Shown: positions 1 to 7,464, counted from the first letter of the stretch. The stretch: DNA of 7,512 nucleotides from Prevotellaceae bacterium (GCA_031290755.1 JAITMY010000147.1:1-7512), one strand, 5' to 3'. Numbers and translations: made by a program. Notes: generated by a model from the sequence alone, not told the origin.

Positions 1-1120
1 GGCCAAACTCCACGATGGCATCTTCGGCCACCCAGGCGTCAATTTCCTCCTTCGTGCGGTAGCTCGACGAGTCCGACGGCGAGTGCCCCGACACGCGGTA
101 CGTAACCACGTCGAGCAGCACCGGGCCGTTCTTCTCTGCCAAGATTTTTCGCTTGCGGCGGTACGCGTCAATCACCGCCAGCGGGTTGTAGCCGTCCACG
201 CGCTCGGCGTGCAGCTGCTCGGGGTTTACGCCTGCGCCAATGCGGGCGGCCATGCCGTAGCCCATAGTTTCGCCCAGGGTTTGCCCGCCCATGCCGTAGC
301 TGTTGTTCATGATGTTCACCACCAGCGGCAGGCCACCCTTCATGTCGCCCTGCCAGAGCTGCTTGAACTGGTCCATGGCCGCAAACACGAGGCCCTCCCA
401 CACCGGGCCGCAGGCCATAGACGCGTCGCCAATGTTGGCCACCACGATGCCCGGCTTGCGGTTCACCTTCTTGTAGAGCGCCGCGCCCACGGCAATGTCG
501 CCGCTGCCGCCCACGATGGCGTTGTTGGGGTAGATGCCGAAGGGCGTAAAGAACGTGTGCATGCTGCCGCCCAGCCCCTTGTTGAAGCCGGTTACGCGGG
601 CAAAAATTTCGGCCATCGCGCCGTACAGCAGGAAGCGCCGGCCGAGCTGCTTGGTGGTGCCCGTAAAGCTTTTTTGGGCGACGGCAAGCGTTGCCCCGCC
701 CCAAAACTCGGACATAATTTTGGTCAGCTCCGCGTCGCTCAGCAGCTCGATGGCGCGCAGGCCTTTGGCCAATATTTCGCCGTGGCTGCGGTGCGAGCCG
801 AAGATGAAGTCGTCCACGCTGAGCGTGTAGGCCATGCCCACGGCGGCGGCCTCTTGCCCCGCCGAGAGGTGGGCTGGGCCGGGGTTGTTGTAGGCCACGC
901 CCTCGTAGGCGCCGGTTGTTTTCACCAGGTTGAGCATGGTTTCAAACTCGCGGATAACCACCATGTCGTGGTAGATGCGCTTGAGGTCATCCTTGGTAAA
1001 GCTCTTACTTTTGAGCTCGTCCGCCACGGTTTTGTTGTAAGCGTTTACGGCGATTGGCGCAAACGTGATTTCGCCCGACTGGCGTATTTTTTTCGGGTCG
1101 ATGGGCTGCGATTTTGGCAT
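1..1120 (-). CDS. 2-oxoacid dehydrogenase E1 component, alpha-type N-terminal part (partial, probably fused alpha/beta)
   Basis: This is the ThDP-dependent E1 component, which decarboxylates a 2-oxoacid (probably pyruvate) and transfers the acyl group to the lipoyl arm of E2. The ATG at 1118-1120 is the start, because in-frame TAA codons lie just upstream. The frame stays open for 373 codons to the window edge, so the 3' end is missing. Visible E1-alpha landmarks are SHRSHGEILAKG (about 109-120, matching the YRxHG..LARG block), GLGGSMH (182-188), a ThDP/Mg motif beginning GDAS (231-234) and ending NN (272-273), and YRVSGHSPSD (341-350). The GDG of most E1 enzymes is GDA here, and GDA-to-NN spacing is about 11 residues longer than usual. 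A further extra segment lies between residues 120 and 181. From memory, these traits fit the large E1 proteins of about 800 residues with alpha and beta halves fused; the beta half would lie outside the window. Pyruvate versus branched-chain substrate cannot be settled. It lies 54 bases after the unknown gene and is probably cotranscribed. Confidence 0.9.
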   Translation of the reverse strand, partial: MPKSQPIDPKKIRQSGEITFAPIAVNAYNKTVADELKSKSFTKDDLKRIYHDMVVIREFETMLNLVKTTGAYEGVAYNNPGPAHLSAGQEAAAVGMAYTLSVDDFIFGSHRSHGEILAKGLRAIELLSDAELTKIMSEFWGGATLAVAQKSFTGTTKQLGRRFLLYGAMAEIFARVTGFNKGLGGSMHTFFTPFGIYPNNAIVGGSGDIAVGAALYKKVNRKPGIVVANIGDASMACGPVWEGLVFAAMDQFKQLWQGDMKGGLPLVVNIMNNSYGMGGQTLGETMGYGMAARIGAGVNPEQLHAERVDGYNPLAVIDAYRRKRKILAEKNGPVLLDVVTYRVSGHSPSDSSSYRTKEEIDAWVAEDAIVEFG

Positions 1121-1174
1121 GATAATGTTTTTTGTAGTTTGTATTTATAGTGATTACTTTTTTTTCTGCGTCGA

Positions 1175-1915
1175 TTACTCGTCCTCCTGCATGTGCCTCA
1201 CCTTGTCAATGTACTGGTAAAGCTCCTCCTCTTCGGGGATGCACCTGTTGGTTACGTAGGCGCCGTCGAACACAAAGTTCCCCAGCTCGTTGCACTGCGC
1301 GATGCTGGCCTCCACGTAGGAGCCTACCGGCGTATCTATCGGTATGAGCACCGTTAAGCCCACAAAGTTGTCGGAGGAAATGTCAACGGTTTCTATTGCG
1401 CAGCGAAATTTTTTGGACATGTAGTGAAACTCGTCCTTAACGATTTTCTTTTGCGTAGGGGTGAACTGCTTTCCCTCCACAGGGATGATGACTAAGTAGT
1501 AGCGCAGCTTGTCCTGCACGCCGCCCATGCCGCCCGAAATGAAGCCCATGCTTCTGCCCGTGAGCTTGCCTTCGAGGAACATGCGGCACTCTTGCAGCGC
1601 CAAGGCGCTCCACGTTTTTAGGGATGGGTCGGCCTGCTCGTAGAATTTTTCAATGAAGCGGTAGGCGGTGGTCGAGGCCACGTGCGCCAGTGTCACCAGC
1701 GCTTTTTTCTTGTCGTTCAAGGGTGCGGTGGGGTCAAACAGCGTGTCGCCCAGCGGCTGCTCGTCCACGTCGGTCAGCTTGTCGTCTTCGGGGGCGTAGT
1801 CGATGTACTCCCGCTGCGTGTCCTCGTCCACCCCCTCCTCCATTACGTGGAAAACGTTGGACTGCCTCCCCTCTAAAAAGCTGCGTAGCTGCTTAAGCTC
1901 TTCTCGTTCTGTCAT
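1175..1915 (-). CDS. Uncharacterised protein in the 2-oxoacid dehydrogenase operon
   Basis: I do not recognise a named family. I chose the ATG at 1913-1915 (246 residues); a TTG two codons upstream would add two residues but is less likely. The protein is soluble in appearance, with no signal peptide or membrane segment. Residues 1-66 are strongly acidic and probably flexible. Residues 69-116 look helical, with a HEAT-like pair of amphipathic helices (KKKALVTLAH and TWSALALQECRMFLEG). A glycine-rich turn follows (FISGGMGG, 125-132). Residues 137-223 read as strand-helix-strand-strand-helix-strand: LRYYLVIIPV, a helix at about 152-170, AIETVDIS, FVGLTVLIPI, a helix at 196-211, and FVFDGAYVTN. 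This order suggests a ferredoxin- or ACT-like fold, by eye only. It begins 27 bases after lpdA and ends 54 bases before E1, so a role linked to the dehydrogenase complex is plausible but unproved. The coding frame is intact and its base use resembles its neighbours. Confidence 0.85.
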   Translation of the reverse strand: MTEREELKQLRSFLEGRQSNVFHVMEEGVDEDTQREYIDYAPEDDKLTDVDEQPLGDTLFDPTAPLNDKKKALVTLAHVASTTAYRFIEKFYEQADPSLKTWSALALQECRMFLEGKLTGRSMGFISGGMGGVQDKLRYYLVIIPVEGKQFTPTQKKIVKDEFHYMSKKFRCAIETVDISSDNFVGLTVLIPIDTPVGSYVEASIAQCNELGNFVFDGAYVTNRCIPEEEELYQYIDKVRHMQEDE

Positions 1916-1942
1916 GGCCAAAAGTTTTATTGTTGCCTTTTT

Positions 1943-3301
1943 TTATAGCTCAAAAATTGCCTCCTTAAATATCTCCGACACGGTGGGGTGCGGGAACACC
2001 ACCTCCTGCATTTCCCGCAGGGTCATCTCCTGCTCAATGGCCATGCAGGCGCCGTATAGCATTTCGCTGGAGGGGTTGCCCAGCATGTGCACGCCGAGCA
2101 CCTCGCCGTAGCGCTCGCCCACCAGCACCTTGCAAAGGCCTGTGCCTCCCTCGTTTTCGGCAACGAAGCGCCCGGCGTAGGCCATAGGCAGCTTGGCCAC
2201 GCGGTAGGCCACGCCTTGCAGCTTGGCGGCCTCCTCGGTTAGCCCCACGCCGGCCACCTCGGGGTTGGTGTACACCACGCCGGGGATGGCGTTGTAGCGC
2301 ATGGTGTCGGGCCTGCCCGTGAGGTTGTTCACCACCACCTCACCCTCGCGGCTGGCCGTGTGCGCCAGCAGGGAGAAGCCCGTAACGTCGCCAGCGGCGT
2401 AAACGTTGGGCACGTTGGTGCGCAGCTTGCTGTCCACCTTGATGCCGCCTTTGTTCAGCTCCACGCCCAGCGCCTCGAGGCCAAAGCCGCCCGTTACGGG
2501 GCGACGACCCACGCTCACTAATATTTTGTCGCCGGTGGCGCTGGCGGCGGCTCCCTCCTGAGTGGTAAAAATCACCTCGCTGCCCTTCACCTCCGTAACC
2601 CTGCACGAGAGGTTGAAGCGCACGCCCCGCTTGGCGTAGATGTCGCGCAGCATGGCGCTGATTTCGGGGTCGAGGCCGCCCAGAATTTCGGGCAGCATCT
2701 CCACCACCGTAACCTCGGTGCCCAAGCTGTTGAAGAAGCTGGCAAACTCCATGCCTATCACGCCTCCGCCGATGATGACCAAGCGCTTGGGCTGCTCAGT
2801 GAGCGCCAGAATTTCGCGGTTGGTGAGCACCACATCGCCCGCCTCCTTCAGCCCCGGAATGGGGGGCACGAAGGCCTCCGAGCCGGTGCAGACAAGCAGG
2901 TTGGCGGCGAGGTAGCGCTCGCCGTTGCAGGCCAGCTCTACCCCCGCGGCGCTGCGCCCCTGGATGGTGGCGGCGCCCTTGACCACGGTAACTTTGCCGG
3001 CCTTCATCTTCGCCCCCACGCCGGCCACCAGCTTGCGCACCACCTTGTTTTTGCGGTCAACAATTTTGCCGAAGTCGAAGCTGACCTCCTTGGCGCTGAT
3101 GCCGTACTTGTCGCCGTGCACGGCGGTGTCGTACACCTTCGCGCTGTAGAGCAGCGTTTTGGTGGGGATGCAGCCCTCGTTGAGGCACACGCCGCCCAGC
3201 TCGCGCTTTTCAAACAGCACCACGCCAAGCCCCTTGGCCCCGGCGCGTTCGGCGGCCACGTAGCCCGCAGGCCCGCCGCCTATAATTGCTAAGTCAAACA
3301 T
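1943..3301 (-). CDS. lpdA: Dihydrolipoamide dehydrogenase (E3)
   Basis: A cytoplasmic FAD disulfide oxidoreductase that reoxidises the dihydrolipoyl group of E2 and passes electrons to NAD+. At 452 residues it is close to the usual family length. The N-terminal FAD-binding GGGPAG is at 8-13. The redox-active disulfide lies in GGVCLNEGC, with C39 and C44 four residues apart, as in dihydrolipoamide dehydrogenases. The NAD-binding Rossmann motif IIGGGVIGMEF lies near residues 175-185, the second FAD motif is YAAGDVTG, and the C-terminal dimer-interface active site FPHPTVSE holds the catalytic H438 and E443. The ATG at 3299-3301 follows E2 by only 14 bases, and the unknown gene begins 27 bases after the stop. 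Placement between E2 and E1 genes makes it the dedicated E3 of this complex. It could also serve other lipoyl systems such as glycine cleavage, because organisms often share one E3. All key residues are present. Confidence 0.97.
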   Translation of the reverse strand: MFDLAIIGGGPAGYVAAERAGAKGLGVVLFEKRELGGVCLNEGCIPTKTLLYSAKVYDTAVHGDKYGISAKEVSFDFGKIVDRKNKVVRKLVAGVGAKMKAGKVTVVKGAATIQGRSAAGVELACNGERYLAANLLVCTGSEAFVPPIPGLKEAGDVVLTNREILALTEQPKRLVIIGGGVIGMEFASFFNSLGTEVTVVEMLPEILGGLDPEISAMLRDIYAKRGVRFNLSCRVTEVKGSEVIFTTQEGAAASATGDKILVSVGRRPVTGGFGLEALGVELNKGGIKVDSKLRTNVPNVYAAGDVTGFSLLAHTASREGEVVVNNLTGRPDTMRYNAIPGVVYTNPEVAGVGLTEEAAKLQGVAYRVAKLPMAYAGRFVAENEGGTGLCKVLVGERYGEVLGVHMLGNPSSEMLYGACMAIEQEMTLREMQEVVFPHPTVSEIFKEAIFEL

Positions 3302-3315
3302 TTTCGCTCTGTGTT

Positions 3316-4641
3316 CTAAAGTTCAAACTCTAAATTCTCAATCTCCGAGGCCACATGCTTCACGAAGCGCGTGGCCTCGCCGCCGTCGAGGGCGCGGTGG
3401 TCGTAGGTGAGGCTCAGGCCGATGTGGGGCACAAAGCCGTAAACGCCATCGCCCAAATCCTTGGGGCGCGGCAAGATAGTGTTGACGCCGAGGATGGCCA
3501 CCTGCGGCAGGTTAATCACCGGGGTGAACATCTCCACGCCGTAGTTTCCCAAGTTGGACACGGTGAACGAGGCGGCCTCGGACGAGAGCAGGTCGGGGTC
3601 GATGGAGCCTTTTTTGCAGGCCGCCGCCACCGACTTGAGCTGGCTGGCCAGCCCCTGCGCGGAGAGGTCGTCGGCGTTCTTCACCACGGGCACCATGAGG
3701 CCGCGCTCGGTGTCCACCGCCAGCGCGAGGTGCACCTTGCTGAACCGGCGAACGCTGTCGCCAAGGAAGTGCGCGTTGACCTGCGGGAACTGCTTCAGGG
3801 CGCGGATAACCGCGAAGCACACGAAGTCGTTGAGGGTAACGTTGTCGTCGTAGCCAAGGTCTATAGCCTTTTTCACCATCTTGCGCAGCTCAAGGATGCG
3901 CCGCGCGTCGGCGCTGAGGTGGTGCGTGAGCTGGGCGGAGCTTTGCAGCGAGGCGTGCATGGCCTTGGCTATGAGCTTGCGCATGTTGCTTAGGGGCTTC
4001 ACCTCGCTGTCGGCGGGGTAGATGAGGTTGCGGGGCGCGGCCATGTCCGCGCCCTTCGCCATGCCTGCCAGCCCGCTGCCGGCGGCGGAGGGCACGGCGC
4101 CGGTGTCCCGCGCAACGGCCTTCGCCAGCGGGGTCATCTTGGGTTGCGACGCCAGGGCCGCCTGCACGTCGCGCTCAATGACGCGCCCGCCCGGCCCCGT
4201 GCCGTGCAGTGCAGCGGTGGGCAAGGCCTCCTTTTCGGCCAGCCCCCGTGCGCGGGGCGAGATGCCGCCGGCAGCCGCTGCCGCTGTGGGCGCTACGGCA
4301 ACGGGGGTAGGCGCTGCTACCGCAGCTGGCGCCGCCACCGGCGCGGCGGCGGGCTGGACAGCGCCGCCGCCACCCGCGGGGGCAAACTCGGCGGCGCTTT
4401 CGCCCGCGGCGCCAACCACCATCACGTTGCTCAGCACGGGGATTTCGTCGCCGTTGCTGTAGAACACCTCAAGCACCACGCCGGCCACCTGCGCCACCTC
4501 CTCAAACGAAGCCTTGTCGGTTTCGTAGGTGAAGAGCAGGTCGCCCACAGCCACGCTGTCGCCTTTCTTTTTGCAAAACTCGGTGAGGATGCAGCTCTCC
4601 ACCGACTGCCCTTGCTTGGGCATGATAACTACCGTTGCCAT
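3316..4641 (-). CDS. Dihydrolipoamide acyltransferase (E2) of a 2-oxoacid dehydrogenase complex
   Basis: The E2 core enzyme, which carries the acyl group from E1 on a swinging lipoyl arm and transfers it to CoA. The 441 residues show the classic layout. One lipoyl domain spans about 1-80, with the lipoylated lysine expected at K43 in ETDKASFE. An Ala/Pro-rich linker covers about 82-126. A peripheral subunit-binding domain lies at about 127-163 (ISPRARGLAEKEAL then GTGPGGRVIERDV). The catalytic domain runs from about 213 to the end, with the active-site H415 and D419 in YDHRALDG. A second, weaker subunit-binding-like stretch (169-200) lies before the catalytic domain. The start is the ATG at 4639-4641, preceded by an A-rich leader without a Shine-Dalgarno sequence. 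pgk ends 38 bases upstream and lpdA begins 14 bases downstream. Pyruvate is the likely substrate because of the glycolytic neighbour, but branched-chain 2-oxoacids are not excluded, so I give no gene symbol. Confidence 0.95.
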   Translation of the reverse strand: MATVVIMPKQGQSVESCILTEFCKKKGDSVAVGDLLFTYETDKASFEEVAQVAGVVLEVFYSNGDEIPVLSNVMVVGAAGESAAEFAPAGGGGAVQPAAAPVAAPAAVAAPTPVAVAPTAAAAAGGISPRARGLAEKEALPTAALHGTGPGGRVIERDVQAALASQPKMTPLAKAVARDTGAVPSAAGSGLAGMAKGADMAAPRNLIYPADSEVKPLSNMRKLIAKAMHASLQSSAQLTHHLSADARRILELRKMVKKAIDLGYDDNVTLNDFVCFAVIRALKQFPQVNAHFLGDSVRRFSKVHLALAVDTERGLMVPVVKNADDLSAQGLASQLKSVAAACKKGSIDPDLLSSEAASFTVSNLGNYGVEMFTPVINLPQVAILGVNTILPRPKDLGDGVYGFVPHIGLSLTYDHRALDGGEATRFVKHVASEIENLEFEL

Positions 4642-4679
4642 AATTTTTGTTGTTTTCTATGAATTTGAAACTTCTAAAT

Positions 4680-5933
4680 TTACCCTCTGATGGCCTTCAC
4701 GCCCGGCAGGGCAATGCCCTCCATGTACTCCAGCAGCGCACCGCCACCGGTGGACACGTAGCTCACCTTGTCGGCGAAGCCCATTTGGTTCACGGCAGCC
4801 ACGCTGTCGCCGCCGCCCACGAGGGAGTAGGCGCCCTTGGCGGTAGCCTCGGCCACTAACCGCGCCACGGTTTGGGTGCCAACGGCGAACTTGGGCAGCT
4901 CGAACACCCCCACGGGGCCGTTCCACAGGATGGTTTTGGAGGTCAGGATGACGTCGCGCCACTCGTCCTCGGCGTTGGCGGCGTCAACGCCCTCCCAGCC
5001 GTCGGGGATTTCGTCAATGTTGCACACCTGCGTGTTGGCGTCGTTGCTGAACGCATCGGCGGCCAGCGCCTTTTTGGGCAGGTAAATGCGGATGCCCTTC
5101 GCCTTGGCCTTGGCCAGCAGGTCGAGCGCGAGCTGCTGCTGGTCGTCCTCGCAGATGGAGTTGCCTATTTTGCCGCCCTGCGCCTTCACGAAGGTGAAGC
5201 TCATGCCGCCGCCGATAATCAGGTTGTCCACGCGGTTCATCAGCCGCTCGATGATGGTGATTTTGGAGGATACCTTGGAGCCGCCGAGGATGGCGGTGAA
5301 CGGGCGTTCGGGCGCCTCCAGCACCTTGTCCACGGCCTTGATTTCGCCCTCCATCACGTAGCCGAACATCTTGTCGTTGGGGAAGCTGTCGGCGATGAGG
5401 GCGGTTGAGGCGTGGGCGCGGTGCGCCGTGCCAAAGGCATCGTTGATGTAGCAGTCGGCGTAGCTGGCCAGCCGCTTCACGAAATCCTTCTGCTTGGCCT
5501 TCACGGCGGCCTTGGCCGCCTTCTTCTCCTCGTCCGAGGCGTCGTCGGCCAAGCCGCGGGGCTTGCCCTCCTCCTCCTCGTAGAAGCGCAGGTTTTCGAG
5601 CAGCAGCACCTCGCCGCGCTTCAGGTCGCGGGACAGGGCAGCGGCCTCTGCGCCCATGCAGTCGGGGGCAAACTGCACCTTGGCGCCCAGCAGCCTTTCC
5701 ACCTCGCCGATGATGTGCCGCAGCGAGTACTTGTCCGTGGGGCCTTTGGGGCGCCCCAAGTGCGACATGATGATGAGCGAGCCGCCGCCCGCCAGCACCT
5801 TCTTCAGCGTAGGTATGGCCGCGCGGATGCGGGTGTTGTCGGTGATTTCCAGCTTTTCGTTCAGCGGAACGTTGAAGTCCACGCGAATGATAGCTCGCTT
5901 GCCGCTGAAGCTGTAGGTGTCGATAGTTTGCAT
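4680..5933 (-). CDS. pgk: Phosphoglycerate kinase
   Basis: A cytoplasmic glycolytic kinase that transfers the acyl phosphate of 1,3-bisphosphoglycerate to ADP, giving 3-phosphoglycerate and ATP, and runs in reverse in gluconeogenesis. From the chosen ATG (5931-5933) it has 417 residues, the length normal for Bacteroidales enzymes. Signature blocks in order are RVDFNVP (17-23), SHLGRP (57-62), LLENLRF (111-117), NDAFGTAHRAHAS (164-176), GGSKVSSK (217-224), WNGPVGVFE (337-345), GGGDSV (373-378) and STGGGALLE (394-402). A Lys/Glu-rich insert at about 132-152 resembles that of Bacteroides enzymes, as far as I recall them. The frame extends 16 codons further upstream to another ATG at 5979-5981, but that start lies at the -7 promoter motif (5970-5977) and the extension does not resemble the family, so the internal ATG is preferred. 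It appears to be the first gene of a unit continuing into E2, E3, the unknown gene and E1. Confidence 0.98.
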   Translation of the reverse strand: MQTIDTYSFSGKRAIIRVDFNVPLNEKLEITDNTRIRAAIPTLKKVLAGGGSLIIMSHLGRPKGPTDKYSLRHIIGEVERLLGAKVQFAPDCMGAEAAALSRDLKRGEVLLLENLRFYEEEEGKPRGLADDASDEEKKAAKAAVKAKQKDFVKRLASYADCYINDAFGTAHRAHASTALIADSFPNDKMFGYVMEGEIKAVDKVLEAPERPFTAILGGSKVSSKITIIERLMNRVDNLIIGGGMSFTFVKAQGGKIGNSICEDDQQQLALDLLAKAKAKGIRIYLPKKALAADAFSNDANTQVCNIDEIPDGWEGVDAANAEDEWRDVILTSKTILWNGPVGVFELPKFAVGTQTVARLVAEATAKGAYSLVGGGDSVAAVNQMGFADKVSYVSTGGGALLEYMEGIALPGVKAIRG

Positions 5934-5969
5934 AATATATTTTGGTTTTAAGGTTTCTTTTTTACCGTG

Positions 5970-5977
5970 CAAAGGTA
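5970..5977 (-). promoter_or_regulatory. pgk: Putative pgk promoter, Bacteroidota -7 element (TACCTTTG)
   Basis: On the minus strand TACCTTTG matches TAnnTTTG, the -7 consensus of the primary sigma factor in Bacteroidota. It ends 36 bases before the pgk ATG, leaving an expected leader of roughly 30 bases. The -33 element is poor: the nearest T-rich match is TTTT at 6001-6004, 23 bases upstream, slightly beyond the usual spacing. It is the only such motif I see close before any gene of the pgk-to-E1 group, so it may drive the whole unit. Confidence 0.65.
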
Positions 5978-5996
5978 GCATTTTTTTTTAGCTTGG

Positions 5997-6011
5997 GCAT
6001 AAAACTTGCCT
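5997..6011 (-). promoter_or_regulatory. Possible sigma-54-type -24/-12 element upstream of pgk
   Basis: The minus-strand sequence AGGCAAGTTTTATGC has the invariant GG and GC at the correct spacing for a sigma-54 promoter (consensus TGGCAC, five bases, TTGC) and matches 7 of the 10 consensus positions. It lies 20 bases upstream of the -7 motif of pgk. It also contains a 4-base inverted repeat (GGCA/TGCC), which may be chance. No activator-binding site was identified, so this is a weak call. Confidence 0.25.
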
Positions 6012-6067
6012 GTTTTTTTTCAAAATTATTGCTATGGCTTGCCGCCGCTGCGCGAAAAGCGTAGGGG

Positions 6068-7435
6068 CTACACCTCCTTCCTCATTTGCGCCGTGGGGAT
6101 GTTCATCGTTTCGCGGTACTTGGCCACCGTGCGCCGCGCCACGAGGTAGCCCTGCGCCTTGAGCCGCTGGGCAAGCTGCTCGTCGCCCAGCGGGCTGCGC
6201 TTGTCCTCCTCGTCCACCAGCTGGCGAATGGCCAGCTTCACGGCGCGGGTTGACACCTCCGCGCCCCCCTCGGTTTTGGCCGACTCGGAGAAGAAGAACT
6301 TGAGGGGGAAAACCCCGAAGGCGGTTTGCACGCACTTGCCGCTCACCGTGCGCGAAATGGTGGACTGGTCGTAGCCCGTGTCCTCGGCGACGCTGCGCAG
6401 GAGCATGGGCTGCAAGGCGGCCTCGTCGCCGGTGGTGAAGAAGGCTCTTTGCCGCGCTACGATGGCGCCCATCACCGCGGAGAGCGTGATGTAGCGCCGC
6501 TGTATGGCGTCGATGAACCACTGCGCGTCGTCGATTTTTCTGCGGACAAAGCCCACGGCCTCTCGGTTGCCGGCGTAGCTCTTGAGCAGCTGCTGGTAGC
6601 CGTCGCTCACGCGCAGGCTGGGGGCGTTGCCGGTGGTGAGCGACAGCTGCAGCTCGCCGTCCCGGTGCTCCACCACGAAGTCGGGCATCACGGTGGGCGC
6701 GGTGTCGCCCACCTCCTCGCCCAGCCCCCCGCCCGGGCGGGGGTTCAACTTGGTGATTTCGGACACGGCGGCGGCCAGCTCCTGCTCCGTGGCGCCGAGC
6801 GCGGCGCACACCTTATCGTAGCGCTTGCCCGAAAAGTCGTCGAACGCCCGCCGCAGCACCTCCGCCGCCAGCCGCAGGGGGGCGCTCTGCTCCTCCTTGG
6901 CGGCCAGCTGTAGCAGCAGGCACTCGCGCAGGTTGCGCGCCCCGATGCCCGCCGGCTCGAAGTCCTGCACGGTGGCCAGCGCCTCCTCCAGCTCCGGCAC
7001 GGCCACCTCCTTGCCCTCGGCGAAGGCCATGTCGTTGGCCACGTCGCGGAGCGGGCGGCGCAGGTAGCCGTCGGTGTCCAAGCAGCAGATGAGAAACTCG
7101 CCCAGCTCGCGCTGCCGCGGGCTGAGGGGGCGCAGCGCAAGCTGCGCCCGCAGCAGCTCGTAGAAGCCCGCGCTGCTGCGCCCGTCGAAGGGCTGCTCGC
7201 GGCCACCCTCCGTCCGGCTGCCGTCGTAAAGCCGGTAGGCCGGCGGCGCCTCCGAGGCGGCGGCCTTAGGCAGCTCCTCCTCCCGCGCCTCCTCCTCCAG
7301 CGCGGGGTTCTCCTCCAGCTCGCGGTTCACGCGCTGCTCTAAGTCCGAAGCAGGCAGCTCCAGCAGCTTTATCTGCTGAATTTGCAGCGGCGAAAACCGC
7401 TGTAGCTGGCGCTGGGTGAGGGCTTGTTTAAGCAC
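6068..7435 (-). CDS. rpoN: RNA polymerase sigma-54 factor
   Basis: The alternative sigma factor that directs RNA polymerase to -24/-12 promoters and needs an AAA+ enhancer-binding activator to open them. The 455 residues show the whole architecture. Region I (about 1-48) is rich in Gln and Leu, with LLELPASDLEQRV and ELEENPALEEE. An acidic, proline-containing linker covers about 48-82. The core-binding region spans about 88-270. A helix-turn-helix segment lies near 350-372 (TGYDQSTISRTVSGK), followed by GVFPLKFFFSES. The RpoN box ARRTVAKYRE is complete at 433-442 and contacts the -24 element. The start is GTG at 7433-7435; no ATG lies in frame nearby upstream, and MLKQ is a usual beginning for relatives. 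It is separated from pgk by 134 bases with a separate promoter, so it is probably not part of the metabolic unit. No activator gene is in the window. Confidence 0.97.
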   Translation of the reverse strand: MLKQALTQRQLQRFSPLQIQQIKLLELPASDLEQRVNRELEENPALEEEAREEELPKAAASEAPPAYRLYDGSRTEGGREQPFDGRSSAGFYELLRAQLALRPLSPRQRELGEFLICCLDTDGYLRRPLRDVANDMAFAEGKEVAVPELEEALATVQDFEPAGIGARNLRECLLLQLAAKEEQSAPLRLAAEVLRRAFDDFSGKRYDKVCAALGATEQELAAAVSEITKLNPRPGGGLGEEVGDTAPTVMPDFVVEHRDGELQLSLTTGNAPSLRVSDGYQQLLKSYAGNREAVGFVRRKIDDAQWFIDAIQRRYITLSAVMGAIVARQRAFFTTGDEAALQPMLLRSVAEDTGYDQSTISRTVSGKCVQTAFGVFPLKFFFSESAKTEGGAEVSTRAVKLAIRQLVDEEDKRSPLGDEQLAQRLKAQGYLVARRTVAKYRETMNIPTAQMRKEV

Positions 7436-7464
7436 GATGTATAAGGGTTTAAAAGTTCTACCGG

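Noticed and set aside
83..1150. A 355-codon open frame on the plus strand opposite E1
   Set aside because: It is fully antisense to a clear E1 coding region. Its His/Val/Ala-rich composition is what the complement of GC-rich codons gives, and it shows no recognisable domain.
3355..3993. A 212-codon plus-strand open frame opposite E2, and similar long frames opposite pgk and rpoN
   Set aside because: All are shadows of well-supported minus-strand genes in GC-rich DNA, with no promoter, leader or family resemblance of their own.
4262..4400. Low-complexity GC-rich stretch that looks like a repeat
   Set aside because: It encodes the Ala/Pro-rich flexible linker of E2, which explains the composition; no exact repeat unit is seen.
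5934..5981. Extended pgk start at the upstream ATG (5979-5981)
   Set aside because: It lies at the -7 promoter motif and would add 16 residues unlike the family N-terminus; the ATG at 5931-5933 gives the expected protein.
5990..6020. Possible plus-strand terminator: GGCA/TGCC hairpin followed by a T-run
   Set aside because: The stem is only four base pairs and no plus-strand gene precedes it. On the minus strand there is no T-run after it, so it would not terminate rpoN either.
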